The notes: generated from the letters alone by a model not told the origin. A stretch of 64,000 bases of DNA from Bacillus_P idriensis_A (GCF_050483325.1 NZ_JBCMYF010000012.1:175547-239546); one strand, 5' to 3'; numbered from the stretch's first letter, positions 26,508-35,311 are shown. Made by a program: numbers and translations.

Positions 26508-26690
26508 GCGATAAACGGGCGCTTAGACTTTTCTTAGTAGAAAAGAAAGTATAAAATTTTGCGCTTCGCTGTCTAGCTCCACCGCCCAACTCCTCGGCCA
26601 GAACAAAATCCCCCAAAAAGTCAAAACCGGACTTTTCGGGTGATTTCTTATCTGTCTGTCGGAGCTAAACGGGCACTTGCGCTTTTCTTG
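26508..26690. repeat. Dispersed structured repeat, copy A (with a remnant on its left)
   Basis: Full copy 26539-26690, preceded by a fragment of another copy's right end (26508-26536). The outer stem pairs GCCC and CTCC on the left with GGAG and GGGC on the right. The inner hairpin pairs AAATCCCCCAAAAAGTC with GACTTTTCGGGTGATTT. CTCCTCGGCCAGAAC and CTTATCTGTCTGTCG are constant between copies. Confidence 0.75.
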
Positions 26691-26734
26691 GTGTCAGCAC
26701 TATTTTTGTCATCTTTATAGAATCTCATACTAAA

Positions 26735-26765
26735 AAACCTGCTCGAATTGATGTTGAGCAGGTTT
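26735..26765 (-). terminator. Terminator of the GNAT gene
   Basis: Perfect stem AAACCTGCTC / GAGCAGGTTT, followed on the minus strand by TTTTTAG, just after the GNAT stop codon. Confidence 0.8.
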
Positions 26766-26772
26766 AGTGTCA

Positions 26773-27330
26773 TTAGGCTTCTTTAAGATGCTGTTCTTCC
26801 ATTTCTGAGGCGGTGCGCATCGTATAAAAAGTATATAGGTCTTTAGAAATTTCGTATAAGTTGTAAATATCCTCGCCCTGATTGATTTCGTCAAGAAGAG
26901 GCTTTCTTAATTCGTTTGCATTTACAACGTAAGGCAGCTTTTCAGCGGCTTTTGTTGAGCGTACGTTTTTCTTTCTGATCCGGAGAAAAATACGTTCAAT
27001 GTCAAGCTCAAAAAAGAGTTCGTTGAAAAAAGCATCTTTTGCTGCCTGGTTATAGCCTTTTCCGTGGAATGATTTCCCGAGCCATGTTCCAAGAAATCCG
27101 GCATTGTCCTGAATATCAAATAAGCTGATGGTTCCGATTGGAGAGCCCCATTCATCGAGAATGGTACGTGAAATCAATTCCCCGCGCTCTTCTGCTTCAA
27201 TCGTTTGTTTTGTTAAAAAAAGATATTCATCAATTGATGCTGCTTTGTGGCGCACAAAAGGGAAGACATCAGGGTGAACCATTTGATCATATAGCGGCTG
27301 ACTGTCTTGAATATCACGTTTTTTTAGCAT
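26773..27330 (-). CDS. GNAT family N-acetyltransferase
   Basis: A 185-residue acetyltransferase of the RimJ/RimL-like GNAT group. It shows the core beta strands (GSPIGTISLFDI), the acetyl-CoA loop region (GTWLGKSFHGKGYNQAAKDA near 82-101) and the following helix-strand (ELDIERIFLRIRKKNVRST). The substrate is unknown; protein N-termini, amino acids or small amines are all known for the group. GGAGGG precedes the ATG and is itself inside a predicted hairpin. The leader upstream (27331-27500) is strongly structured, suggesting control at RNA level. Confidence 0.78.
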   Translation of the reverse strand: MLKKRDIQDSQPLYDQMVHPDVFPFVRHKAASIDEYLFLTKQTIEAEERGELISRTILDEWGSPIGTISLFDIQDNAGFLGTWLGKSFHGKGYNQAAKDAFFNELFFELDIERIFLRIRKKNVRSTKAAEKLPYVVNANELRKPLLDEINQGEDIYNLYEISKDLYTFYTMRTASEMEEQHLKEA

Positions 27331-27500
27331 CTGCTATCCCTCCAACCAGAGGGCAGACTTACAGACTTGTCGTGTTAAAGTCCCACCCTCGAAATTTTTT
27401 AAATTAGATAAAAAAATTTCGGGGTGGGAATCGAACCCACTAGGACCAGTTTACTGGTGGCGCACCATTTGCCTTCCCACGCATTTGCATCATTCGGTTT
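27331..27500 (-). promoter_or_regulatory. Structured 5' leader of the GNAT gene, possible riboregulator
   Basis: Read on the minus strand, the leader has four parts. First comes an ACCAG/CTGGT hairpin. Then a tRNA T-arm-like GTGGGTTCGATTCCCAC is followed by CCCGAAA and seven T residues, which would work as a terminator. Next, a segment (AAAAAATTTCGAGGGTGGGA) can pair with that terminator's 3' side over 19 of 20 bases. Last, CTGC-CCTC pairs with GAGG-GATA-GCAG, burying the ribosome site. The alternatives are mutually exclusive, as in riboswitches and T-boxes, but no known class is matched. Confidence 0.5.
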
Positions 27501-27531
27501 TTAGTAATAACTTCATCAATATTTAGACCTG

Positions 27532-27659
27532 TGTTTCGATGTCCAGCTGCAGCGCCCAACTCCTCGGCCAGAACGAAATCCCCCAAAAAGTCAAAAGCGG
27601 ACTTTTCGGGTGATTTCTTATCTGTCTGTCGGAGCTAAACGGGCGCTTCCGCTTTTCTA
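27532..27659. repeat. Dispersed structured repeat, copy B
   Basis: Same family as 26539-26690, with GCGCCCAACTCC / GGAGCTAAACGGGCGC outer arms and the AAATCCCCCAAAAAGTC inner hairpin arm. It lies between the GNAT leader and the amidohydrolase gene. Confidence 0.75.
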
Positions 27660-27789
27660 GCTTATTACTCTTTCCTCTCGTATCATACTCGATTTTTTTT
27701 CAAAATGAAACAATTTTTTTTGTTAATTTTTTATGAATTTGAGCACATTTTTTTATGCCATAATTTGCACATATTACAGGCAGGAATAT

Positions 27790-28917
27790 TCAGGTTTTTT
27801 GAAAGACAATTTCTCCGTTAATCATTGTCAGGCCGGGCTTTGCGAGGTAGTGAAAAGGGTGATGATTCCATAGGACTATGTCAGCATCTTTTCCTATTTC
27901 AAGACTCCCGGCCCGGTCGTCAATTAATAAGTTTTTTGCAGCGGTAATCGTTATCGCTTCCATGGCCAATTTTTCATCAAAACCTTCTCTTACGGCGATG
28001 GATGCCACAACATTTAAATACTGAATTGGCGTGTATGGGTGGTCTGTTGTAATGGAAACTTCAACACCGCGGTCTGCCAATGCTTGATACGTAAGCCAGC
28101 TTTTATTCTTAAGCTCAATTTTGGATCTTCTTGTAAGCGTTGGACCTACGCTCACCTTAATATTTTTTCCGATGAATTCATCGGCAATCAAGTGTCCTTC
28201 TGTACAATGTTCAATTCGGAAATCAAGATTGAATTCTTCAGCAAAACGAATCGCTGAGAGGATATCATCTGCCCGGTGAGCATGAATGCGCACCGGTATT
28301 TCCCGATTAAGCACTTTGCGGATGGAAATCGATCTGAAATCATCCGGTTCTTTGTTGTACTTAACGTTAAAGAAAACTTCTCTGAGCATCCCCATGATGC
28401 CCATTCTCGTAATGGAATCTTTATTGCCGTGACTGTGAATACGTTTTGGGTTTTCGCCGAATGCGATTTTTAAAGCAGCTGTTTCAACAACGATCATGTC
28501 TTTAATATTAACCCCATGAGTTTTTATGACAGATGTTGTGCCTCCAATCACGTTTGCACTTCCTGGCATGATATGAACGGTTGTAATGCCGTATTGAACC
28601 GCATCTTTAAAACCTTGATCAAGCGGATGAACTCCGTCAAGAGCACGAATGTGCGGGGAGAGCACTTCAATTGTTTCATTGGCATCATTCCCTGCCCAGC
28701 CTGTTCCTTCGTCATATAGTCCGAGATGTGTATGAACATCAATAAAGCCGGGAAACAAAAATTGCTCTTTGCAGTCAATGATTTTCGTTCCTTCAGGGCA
28801 AGCCAGATGTTTGCCGATCGCCTTAATTTTGCCTTCGGAAACAAGGAGATCGGATTGATAAAGTGTTTTTGATGTAATGGGGTATATTGTTGCATTTCTA
28901 AATAAAATGCTATCCAT
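27790..28917 (-). CDS. Amidohydrolase family protein (imidazolonepropionase-like)
   Basis: A 375-residue metal-dependent hydrolase of the amidohydrolase superfamily. Ligand motifs are DVHTHLG near 60 (HxH), RIHAHRADD near 213 (His), IEHCTEGH (His) and SITTDHP near 293 (Asp). The C-terminal GSLEIGKDADIVLWNHHPF closes the small beta-sandwich. The group includes imidazolonepropionase-like and dipeptidase-like enzymes; the substrate cannot be told from sequence. AGGAGTTTGAC precedes the ATG. It follows yfhF by 24 bp on the same strand and is probably co-transcribed. Confidence 0.82.
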   Translation of the reverse strand: MDSILFRNATIYPITSKTLYQSDLLVSEGKIKAIGKHLACPEGTKIIDCKEQFLFPGFIDVHTHLGLYDEGTGWAGNDANETIEVLSPHIRALDGVHPLDQGFKDAVQYGITTVHIMPGSANVIGGTTSVIKTHGVNIKDMIVVETAALKIAFGENPKRIHSHGNKDSITRMGIMGMLREVFFNVKYNKEPDDFRSISIRKVLNREIPVRIHAHRADDILSAIRFAEEFNLDFRIEHCTEGHLIADEFIGKNIKVSVGPTLTRRSKIELKNKSWLTYQALADRGVEVSITTDHPYTPIQYLNVVASIAVREGFDEKLAMEAITITAAKNLLIDDRAGSLEIGKDADIVLWNHHPFHYLAKPGLTMINGEIVFQKT

Positions 28918-28941
28918 GTCAAACTCCTATTCTGAGTGTCC

Positions 28942-29844
28942 TTATGTGGATTTTAATATGTCAGATAGAGCTTCTTCAAGCACTGGATGTGAGAATTGAA
29001 AATGATTTTCAAGTGCGGTTTTCGGAATCACGCGCTGTCCTTTTAGAACAAGCATGCTTTTTTCCCCGAGTGCAAGCTTTAAAGCAAAGCTTGGAGCAGG
29101 AACCCAATGAGGGCGGTGCAGCACTTTTGCAACCGTTTTTCCGAAATCCTTCATTTGAACAGGGTTTGGAGATGCTGCATTCACAGGACCTTCAATCGAT
29201 TTTTGATGTAGCAAAAAGTGAATAAGTTTCACTACATCATTTATATGAATCCATGACAGCCATTGTGTGCCGGAGCCAACCGTTCCTCCTGCAAATAATT
29301 TATAAGGTAGGACAATCGAAGGAAGTGCGCCTTTTTCTCCTAAAATAATGCCAAAGCGGGTAAATACCGTCCGCACCCCAAGTTCGGATATTTTTGCTGC
29401 TTCTTTCTCCCATTTGATGACCGTTTCAGAAAGGAAGTCTGCTGCTTTTGGACGGGATTCTTCTGTAAATGTTTTTTCTTCAGAAGTTCCGTAAATACCG
29501 ACCGCACTCGCATTTATCAGCACTTCCGGCTTTTTTTTCAAAGTGTCAATAATTCTATAGACTTTACGAGTTGATTTGACGCGGCTTTCAACAATCTGCT
29601 TTTTTGATTCTTCAGTCCAGCGGTCATTAATAGATTTTCCCGCAAGGTTAATGAATGCGTCTATTCCTTCTAATTCCCTTTCAGGAGCTGCTCCTTCAGT
29701 CATCCATTCAACGTACTTCAGCCCGGGGTTCGTGCTTTCTTTTTTCGATCTGCTTAAAATCAGCACTTCGTTTCCGTTTTCTAAAAGGCAGTCCGTGAGC
29801 TTTTGTCCTACAAAACCAGTTCCTCCAGAAATGGCAATTTTCAT
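28942..29844 (-). CDS. yfhF: SDR39U1-type epimerase YfhF
   Basis: A 300-residue NAD(P)-binding protein of the TIGR01777/SDR39U1 group. The Rossmann motif GGTGFVGQKL lies at residues 7-16, then AFINLAGKSINDRWTEESKK, the active-site-like SAVGIYGTSEEKTFTEE and, at the C-terminus, the DUF1731 piece (PVPSFALKLALGEKS-like, VIPKTALENHFQFSHP). Its reaction is unproven. It is divergent from recX, as in B. subtilis. AAGGAGTG precedes the ATG. Confidence 0.87.
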   Translation of the reverse strand: MKIAISGGTGFVGQKLTDCLLENGNEVLILSRSKKESTNPGLKYVEWMTEGAAPERELEGIDAFINLAGKSINDRWTEESKKQIVESRVKSTRKVYRIIDTLKKKPEVLINASAVGIYGTSEEKTFTEESRPKAADFLSETVIKWEKEAAKISELGVRTVFTRFGIILGEKGALPSIVLPYKLFAGGTVGSGTQWLSWIHINDVVKLIHFLLHQKSIEGPVNAASPNPVQMKDFGKTVAKVLHRPHWVPAPSFALKLALGEKSMLVLKGQRVIPKTALENHFQFSHPVLEEALSDILKST

Positions 29845-29955
29845 CGTATCACTCCTTGTTATTCTCTTTCCTTATAAGTTAGCAATCAAACCATGATAAT
29901 CCTTTTTTAAATGTTCTGAAGGCGAATTATGATAAGATGGGGATGAGGTGTGATT

Positions 29956-30765
29956 ATGCCAACAATAACGAAAATAACCGCTCAAAAAAGCAGTGAAGAG
30001 CGTTTTAACGTGTTTTTAAATGACGGCAGCGGCGAGAAATTCGCATTCAGTGTCGATCAGAATATTCTTTTGAAATTCGGCCTTAAAAAGGGCCTTGAAC
30101 TCGATGAGATGGAACTCCTTGAAATTCAATATGGGGATTCGGTAAAAAAAGCTTTTAATAAAGCAATCGAATTTTTAGGTTTTAGAATGCGGTCTGAAAA
30201 AGAAGTAGCAGATATGCTTCTTAAAAAGGAATACGCAGAACCAGTTGTCACAGAAGTGATGCATCAGCTGCGGCACTATAAATATGTAAATGATGAAGAG
30301 TTTGCAGATGCCTATATCCGCACGCACTGGAAAACTGGCGGAAAGGGACCTGGGGTGATGAAACAGGAGCTTTCATTAAAAGGCATCAGCAAGGAAACTG
30401 CTGAAAAAGCCCTTCAGCAGTATTCAAAAGAAGATCAAGTGGAACAGGCGATGGTCCATGCAGAAAAAGTGGTCCGTAAAGAAACGAAGATCTCCACCGT
30501 GCAGATTAAGCAAAAAGTGGAACAGACACTGATGAGAAAAGGCTTCAGTTATGATGTCATCTCTATTGTAAAAGAAGAGCTCATGTATGAAAATAATGAG
30601 GATGAAGAGTGGAATTCTCTTGTGATTCAGGCAGAAAAACTGAAAAGGAAGTATGCCAGAGGAGCGCAGGCACAATATAAAATGAAAATGAAGCAGGCTT
30701 TATACAGAAAGGGTTTCTCGATTGAAATCATCGATCGCTATTTAAACGAAGAAGAGCAGGACTAA
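29956..30765 (+). CDS. recX: Recombination regulator RecX
   Basis: A 269-residue RecX protein, which binds RecA filaments and tempers recombination. It has the tandem three-helix repeats of the family: KAIEFLGFRMRSEKEVADML, VNDEEFADAYIRTHWKTGGKGP, and a last repeat ending KQALYRKGFSIEIIDRYL. Length is normal for Bacillus. GTG at 29950 is possible, but the ATG at 29956 (MPTITKI) has the better ribosome site and matches the B. subtilis start. It converges on the SDR gene with 5 bp between stops. Confidence 0.9.
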   Translation: MPTITKITAQKSSEERFNVFLNDGSGEKFAFSVDQNILLKFGLKKGLELDEMELLEIQYGDSVKKAFNKAIEFLGFRMRSEKEVADMLLKKEYAEPVVTEVMHQLRHYKYVNDEEFADAYIRTHWKTGGKGPGVMKQELSLKGISKETAEKALQQYSKEDQVEQAMVHAEKVVRKETKISTVQIKQKVEQTLMRKGFSYDVISIVKEELMYENNEDEEWNSLVIQAEKLKRKYARGAQAQYKMKMKQALYRKGFSIEIIDRYLNEEEQD

Positions 30766-30770
30766 AGATC

Positions 30771-31442
30771 CTACTCTACAATGATTTCGGCTCTGCCGTC
30801 ATCTAGGCGATAAATTTTTTCTGCGATCTCTTCCGGTGATTTCAGACGGGATTTATCTTTAATGTGATCATTTTTGTCCCAAAAAGGTGTATCCATGCCG
30901 CCCATGTACGCTCCGGCAATGGTAATGCCGGTTCCGTCAAGCTCTTTTACAAGACTTTCTGTAAACCCTCTGACGGCGAATTTTGATGCGGCATACACAC
31001 TTTCATTTACTTTGCCGCGGAGTCCGGCGGTTGAGATGATGTTTATGATTTTGCCTTTCCCTTTTTTCTGAAACTCTTTAATAAAGGCCTGAGATAAAAA
31101 AATGGTGCCTTTTACATTTGTGTCGAGCATTTCACTGATCTCATCACCTGATAAGGAAGTGACAGGTCCAAAATGGCCTGCACCAGCATTATTGATAAGG
31201 GCAGCTGCATCATGCTTTTTGAACAATGATGTGCATAATGTGATAACTTCATTTTGATTTTGGACATTTACGGTATATGTAGACACTTCAAGCTCCCGCG
31301 TTTGCTGCAGGATCTCTTTTGTTTGCTGAAGCCGTTCAAGATTTCTCCCGATTAAAATGATTTCATTAAAATCTTTGCTGTACTGAAGAGCGAGTGCTCG
31401 CCCCAGCCCTGAACCGGATCCTGTAATAACGATCGCTGACAT
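30771..31442 (-). CDS. Short-chain dehydrogenase/reductase
   Basis: A 223-residue classical SDR. It has TGSGSGLG for cofactor binding at the N-terminus, NNAG near 83, the catalytic Ser in NIISTAG, and YAASK. The substrate is unknown. I chose the ATG at 31442, preceded by AGGAGTGAGCAG; an upstream in-frame start would add 23 residues with no family similarity. It is divergent from yfhH. Confidence 0.82.
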   Translation of the reverse strand: MSAIVITGSGSGLGRALALQYSKDFNEIILIGRNLERLQQTKEILQQTRELEVSTYTVNVQNQNEVITLCTSLFKKHDAAALINNAGAGHFGPVTSLSGDEISEMLDTNVKGTIFLSQAFIKEFQKKGKGKIINIISTAGLRGKVNESVYAASKFAVRGFTESLVKELDGTGITIAGAYMGGMDTPFWDKNDHIKDKSRLKSPEEIAEKIYRLDDGRAEIIVE

Positions 31443-31512
31443 TCTGCTCACTCCTTCTGAATCATATTTATAGTTTATACTTAATTGACCGAATTGCGAA
31501 AGGATGATCATT

Positions 31513-31851
31513 TTGCAGACTAAACGCTACAGCACCTTGTCTGAATATGAATTAAAAACAGAAATTGCCCTGCTGCGTGAGAAAGCCCGTAAAGCGGAAC
31601 AATTGGGCATGATAAATGAGTTCGCTGTTTTAGACCGTAAAATTACTATGGCACAAGCCTATTTGCTGAATCCGGACAGCTTTTTGCCGGGAGAAATCTA
31701 TGAAATAGAAGGGGCGCCAGGAACCTATTTTAAAATCTCCTACATGAATGGAGTATTTGCCTGGGGAAATCGTCTGCAAACGCCAGACGAAGAAGAAGGT
31801 CTTCCGATTTCAATGCTTGGACAAAAAAAGAATGAAAACGAACCACACTGA
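31513..31851 (+). CDS. yfhH: YfhH family protein (DUF1811)
   Basis: A 112-residue protein with the family pattern ELKTEIALLREKARKAEQLG, then ITMAQAYLLNPDSFLPGEIY and NGVFAWGNR. An SH3-like beta domain follows a helical hairpin. Function is unknown. ATG at 31504 sits directly on the AAAGG site; TTG at 31513 has proper spacing and aligns with the B. subtilis start, so I prefer it. It lies downstream of recX, as in B. subtilis. Confidence 0.82.
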   Translation: MQTKRYSTLSEYELKTEIALLREKARKAEQLGMINEFAVLDRKITMAQAYLLNPDSFLPGEIYEIEGAPGTYFKISYMNGVFAWGNRLQTPDEEEGLPISMLGQKKNENEPH

Positions 31852-31890
31852 ACCTGGATCATTCAGCATGATTCGTTATACCTTGAAAAG

Positions 31891-32049
31891 CTAAGATCTT
31901 TTTCTTGTTTGAGCTTCTAATATAATCAAGTCTTGGGTTTGCTGTGTCTGTCCATTAACCTGAGCATGTGCATGCTTAGGATTGGCCCAAGGCTGCTGAA
32001 ACGGATTTGCACTTCTGTTGTTGTAGAACTTTTTATGGTTTGAACCCAT
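31891..32049 (-). CDS. YpzG family small protein
   Basis: A 52-residue protein, MGSNHKKFYNNRSANPFQQP followed by WANPKHAHAQVNGQTQQTQD. The WxNPKHxxxQVNGxTQQTQ pattern is that of the YpzG family of Bacillaceae, of unknown function. GGAGGTGCTTATA precedes the ATG. It sits just downstream of sspK on the same strand. Confidence 0.75.
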   Translation of the reverse strand: MGSNHKKFYNNRSANPFQQPWANPKHAHAQVNGQTQQTQDLIILEAQTRKRS

Positions 32050-32079
32050 TATAAGCACCTCCGCAAAATTTGTGCAAAA

Positions 32080-32244
32080 TCAAGAACCAATATCATTGCG
32101 TTCGCCTGAAGCTCTCATTCTTTCCTGCGGGTTCGTGTTGATTGTCCCATTTGCCCGTTTTGAGGCGAAATCGTCTTTTGCTCTAGGTTCACCCTCGAAC
32201 TTGTTGCTGGATTGAATCGGAAAGTCTTTTGCTTTATTCCGCAT
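32080..32244 (-). CDS. sspK: Small acid-soluble spore protein K
   Basis: A 54-residue protein, MRNKAKDFPIQSSNKFEGEP followed by RAKDDFASKRANGTINTNPQ and ERMRASGERND. This is the SspK family, a minor spore-core protein made late in the forespore. GGAGGTCATACGC precedes the ATG. Its place near yfhH and yfhJ matches B. subtilis. Confidence 0.85.
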   Translation of the reverse strand: MRNKAKDFPIQSSNKFEGEPRAKDDFASKRANGTINTNPQERMRASGERNDIGS

Positions 32245-32358
32245 GCGTATGACCTCCAATGGGATTAAAATAGCTTCATGTGACTGAAGCGTATTTATAG
32301 TATGTGATGCTGCAGCTAAAACTATAAGCAGTGAATCAATGCCACGAGGTGATGAAAA

Positions 32359-32628
32359 ATGGAAACTTATTATGAACGTTTAACCAAATTGCTGATGGAA
32401 AAAAATCCGTCTTTAAGCTATGAAAAAGCCCGGACCTGGATCGAACTTCTTTGGGAGGATTTTGAAGCAACCTACGCCAAGGCCGGCGAAAAATACCGCG
32501 GCAAAAATGTCACAGAAAAAATTGTGACGCAGTGGATCACCAACTACGGTGAGCATTTGCACGAGTTTTTAGCAACAAACCCTAAATATAAGCATTTGCT
32601 GAATGATGAAGATCATTTGCTGCATTAA
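32359..32628 (+). CDS. yfhJ: WVELL-family protein YfhJ
   Basis: An 89-residue acidic helical protein with KARTWIELLWEDFEATYAKA and WITNYGEHLHEF, the pattern of the YfhJ family named after its WVELL motif (here WIELL). Function is unknown. ACGAGGTGATG precedes the ATG, and a terminator follows at once. Confidence 0.82.
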   Translation: METYYERLTKLLMEKNPSLSYEKARTWIELLWEDFEATYAKAGEKYRGKNVTEKIVTQWITNYGEHLHEFLATNPKYKHLLNDEDHLLH

Positions 32629-32657
32629 AAAACTTGGCTCCGATTAGCCAAGTTTTT
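32629..32657. terminator. Bidirectional terminator between yfhJ and yfhP
   Basis: Perfect stem AAACTTGGCT / AGCCAAGTTT with T and A runs on both sides, between convergent genes. Confidence 0.85.
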
Positions 32658-33638
32658 TTATTCCGGCAATAAATCCAATTTCTTTCTGAGCTTTTCCTCA
32701 CTGAATATCCAGCCTGTATACGAACTGACGATGTTTAAATCCTGATCGAGCTGAACGATGGCGACAAAGGGATAATGGCCTTTGCTCCGGTAGCGCAAGT
32801 CAATGTATTTCACCTCGTAATGGTCTGTATATTCGTCAACCTCCCACCTGTAAACGGGTGAAAAAGACAGGAATGCGGAAATGTTTTCATCCTGTTCCGC
32901 AGCCATAATGATGTCCGTTTGCGGTACGGGAACACGGTCATATTCATCAAGGATTGTCAGTTCATCATTATGCGAACGTCCAACATAATAATGGTTTTTT
33001 GAAATAATCGCGATGCGCCATCTTCTGAATCTCATCGTCGGAGAAATAATGATTTTTTCAACATCGCCATATTTTTTGTGGATTTTATGGACAATCCTTC
33101 TTTTCATTATAAAGCGAAGAATGTAGTACACAAACGCAACAATAAACACTGTTAAGAATGTGTAGCCGGCAGGTGCTCCAAATATCCATACGACAATGCC
33201 TGCTGAATAAATAAGGAACAAAAAGGGATCGAAGGTATTAATCATGCCAAGGGCGATCCACTTTTGTGAAAATGGACGCAGTGCCTGAGTTCCGTATGCA
33301 TTGAAAATATCAACAAATACATGAAGAACGACAGCGACTGAGGTCCATATTGCTAAATGCAGCAAATCAGATCCCGGAAAAATCCAGTACAATAAAACTG
33401 TAATCAGCACGGACCAAAGAATTACAGCGGGTATCGAGTGAGTGATGCCACGGTGATTGCGTATATATTTAGCGTTGTTCCTAAACTTTAAGATAGTATC
33501 AAGATCCGGCGCCTGAGACCCTGCGATGGCGCCGATCATAACGGCCTGTGCAGTCACAGGATCTGCGCCAACAGCCGGATCAAGCGTTGCAAGCCCGCCG
33601 AGAGCAATCCCCATCACAACATGTGTGCCTGTATCCAC
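32658..33638 (-). CDS. yfhP: YfhP family membrane-bound metal-dependent hydrolase (DUF457)
   Basis: A 326-residue membrane protein of the YdjM/DUF457 group. The N-terminus has MDTGTHVVMGIALGG and a His/Asp set (SQAPDLDTILKF, NHRGITHS, HVFVDIFNAYGTQ) like that of membrane zinc hydrolases. Four to five membrane helices cover residues 65-180, and a soluble C-terminal part follows. B. subtilis YfhP is reported to affect secreted enzyme levels. The start is GTG with AGGAGGTTTTAATGA upstream. Confidence 0.85.
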   Translation of the reverse strand: MDTGTHVVMGIALGGLATLDPAVGADPVTAQAVMIGAIAGSQAPDLDTILKFRNNAKYIRNHRGITHSIPAVILWSVLITVLLYWIFPGSDLLHLAIWTSVAVVLHVFVDIFNAYGTQALRPFSQKWIALGMINTFDPFLFLIYSAGIVVWIFGAPAGYTFLTVFIVAFVYYILRFIMKRRIVHKIHKKYGDVEKIIISPTMRFRRWRIAIISKNHYYVGRSHNDELTILDEYDRVPVPQTDIIMAAEQDENISAFLSFSPVYRWEVDEYTDHYEVKYIDLRYRSKGHYPFVAIVQLDQDLNIVSSYTGWIFSEEKLRKKLDLLPE

Positions 33639-33935
33639 TCATTAAAACCTCCTGTCACAATCATATGATGAAATAGGGTTTTCCCATCCCTTTATTTTAT
33701 AGGATACATTACTGAGTTTTATGGTTTATGTGAAAAGGCATGCCTGCCCCTTTTTAATTTGCGGCGAATGCTGTATGATTTTTTAGTTGAACTAAGATAA
33801 GCGCAAGATCCCGTTTTAGCTCAGGCAGAAAGACAGGAAAGCGCAAAAATCTATACTTTGTTAAACTCAAGCGGAAAGCCTACCATTTATTTTCCCAAAT
33901 TTCCTATAAAAATAACATGCGGAGGATATTTAAAT

Positions 33936-35024
33936 ATGCTCGATTCAATTGACAAAAATTTACACTCATTGAATATAGAAGGTTTTAGAAAAGATTTAAT
34001 CTCCTGGTATTTGCTTGAGAAAAGAGATCTGCCCTGGAGACTTAATCAGGATCCTTATAAAATCTGGGTGTCTGAAATTATGCTTCAGCAAACAAGAGTA
34101 GACACAGTCATCCCTTATTTTCTTGCCTTCACAGAAAAATTCCCGACGCTTGAAGCCTTGGCTTTGGCCGATGAAGAAGATGTTTTGAAAGCGTGGGAGG
34201 GGCTCGGCTATTATTCGAGAGTCCGCAACCTGCATTCGGCTGTTAAAGAGGTTGTGAGCAGCTACGGCGGAATCGTACCAAATACACCAGAGGAGATCAG
34301 TAAATTAAAAGGGGTGGGTCCTTATACAAAAGGAGCCATTCTGAGCATTGCCTATAATGTACCTGAGCCTGCAGTAGATGGAAATGTGATGAGGGTGATG
34401 TCGCGTATTCTTTCAATCTGGGAAGACATCGCAAAGCCTAAAACACGAACGATTTTTGAAAACATTCTATATGAGGTCATTTCGAAGGAGCAGCCCTCAG
34501 AATTTAATCAGGCATTAATGGAGCTTGGCGCAATCATCTGTACGCCAACCTCACCGTCCTGTCTGATGTGTCCTGTGAGAGAGCATTGCCATGCATTTCA
34601 TGAAGGAGTACAAAGAGAACTTCCGGTAAAAAGCAAAAAGAAAAAGCCCAAGCAAGTGACAATGGCAGCTGCAGTTCTGAAAGATGCAGAGGGCCATTAC
34701 TACATTCATAAGCGCAATTCCTCGGGTTTGCTTGCTAATTTATGGGAATTCCCAAACTGTGAAACGACGATTGACATCGTTTCGCAAAAAGAGCAGCTGG
34801 TAACCTTTCTGAGAGATGAATACGAGACAGAAGCTGAGCTTGAGCCGCTGACAGGCACCATTCAGCATGTATTTTCCCATTTAGTCTGGAACATTTCGGT
34901 CTATATTGGGCACCTTAAACACGGCAGCAGCTATAAAAATCTTGTAAAAGTGACAGAAACTGAAATGCAGAGATACGCATTTCCTGTTTCACATCAGAAG
35001 ATTTATAAGATGTCGCTGCAGTGA
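33936..35024 (+). CDS. mutY: A/G-specific adenine DNA glycosylase MutY
   Basis: A 362-residue repair enzyme that removes adenine opposite 8-oxoguanine. Residues 25-225 form the HhH-GPD domain with the catalytic Glu in SEIMLQQTRVDT, the hairpin LKGVGPYTKGA and the catalytic Asp in PAVDGNVMRVMSR. The 4Fe-4S cluster cysteines are in CTPTSPSCLMCPVREHC. The C-terminal NUDIX-like domain has HVFSHLVW for reading 8-oxoG. GGAGGATATTTAA precedes the ATG at 33936. An ATG at 33858 would add 26 unlikely residues. Confidence 0.93.
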   Translation: MLDSIDKNLHSLNIEGFRKDLISWYLLEKRDLPWRLNQDPYKIWVSEIMLQQTRVDTVIPYFLAFTEKFPTLEALALADEEDVLKAWEGLGYYSRVRNLHSAVKEVVSSYGGIVPNTPEEISKLKGVGPYTKGAILSIAYNVPEPAVDGNVMRVMSRILSIWEDIAKPKTRTIFENILYEVISKEQPSEFNQALMELGAIICTPTSPSCLMCPVREHCHAFHEGVQRELPVKSKKKKPKQVTMAAAVLKDAEGHYYIHKRNSSGLLANLWEFPNCETTIDIVSQKEQLVTFLRDEYETEAELEPLTGTIQHVFSHLVWNISVYIGHLKHGSSYKNLVKVTETEMQRYAFPVSHQKIYKMSLQ

Positions 35025-35041
35025 TTGTTTTTTAGAGAATG

Positions 35042-35188
35042 AGAAAAGATAAAATTTTGCGCATTGGGGCCAAGTTTCAACACTCAGGCCCCTCGGCCAG
35101 AACAAAATCCCCCAAAAAGTCAAAACCGGACTTTTCGGGTGATTTCTTATCTGTCTGTCGGGTCTGAACAGTCGGCTCCGCTTTTCTA
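35042..35188. repeat. Dispersed structured repeat, copy C
   Basis: Same family as 26539-26690. Here the outer arms are changed on both sides (ACTCAGGCCCC with GGGTCTGAACAGT), keeping the pairing, while the inner hairpin equals that of copy A. Confidence 0.75.
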
Positions 35189-35190
35189 TT

Positions 35191-35311
35191 TGTCTAGCTC
35201 CATCGCCCAGCTCCTCGGCCAGAACGGATCCGCCAGTAAAGGCAAAAAGCGCCTTTCCTGACGGATCCTTATCTGTCTGTCGGAGCTAACCGGGCGATTC
35301 CGCTTTTCTAT
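35191..35311. repeat. Dispersed structured repeat, copy D
   Basis: Lies directly after copy C. The outer arms TCGCCCAGCTCC / GGAGCTAACCGGGCGA pair well. The inner hairpin is a different sequence, GGATCCGCCAGTAAAGGC with GCCTTTCCTGACGGATCC, still largely complementary. Confidence 0.75.

Noticed and set aside
27331..27420. T-box riboswitch (GAGGGTGGGAC resembles the T-box)
   Set aside because: The conserved GGTACCGCG continuation is missing, and GGGTGGGA is explained by the 19-bp inverted repeat. No specifier loop was found.
27421..27500. Complete tRNA gene on the minus strand
   Set aside because: A T-arm-like piece and an ACCAG/CTGGT hairpin are present, but there is no matching 5' acceptor strand, D arm or seven-base anticodon loop.
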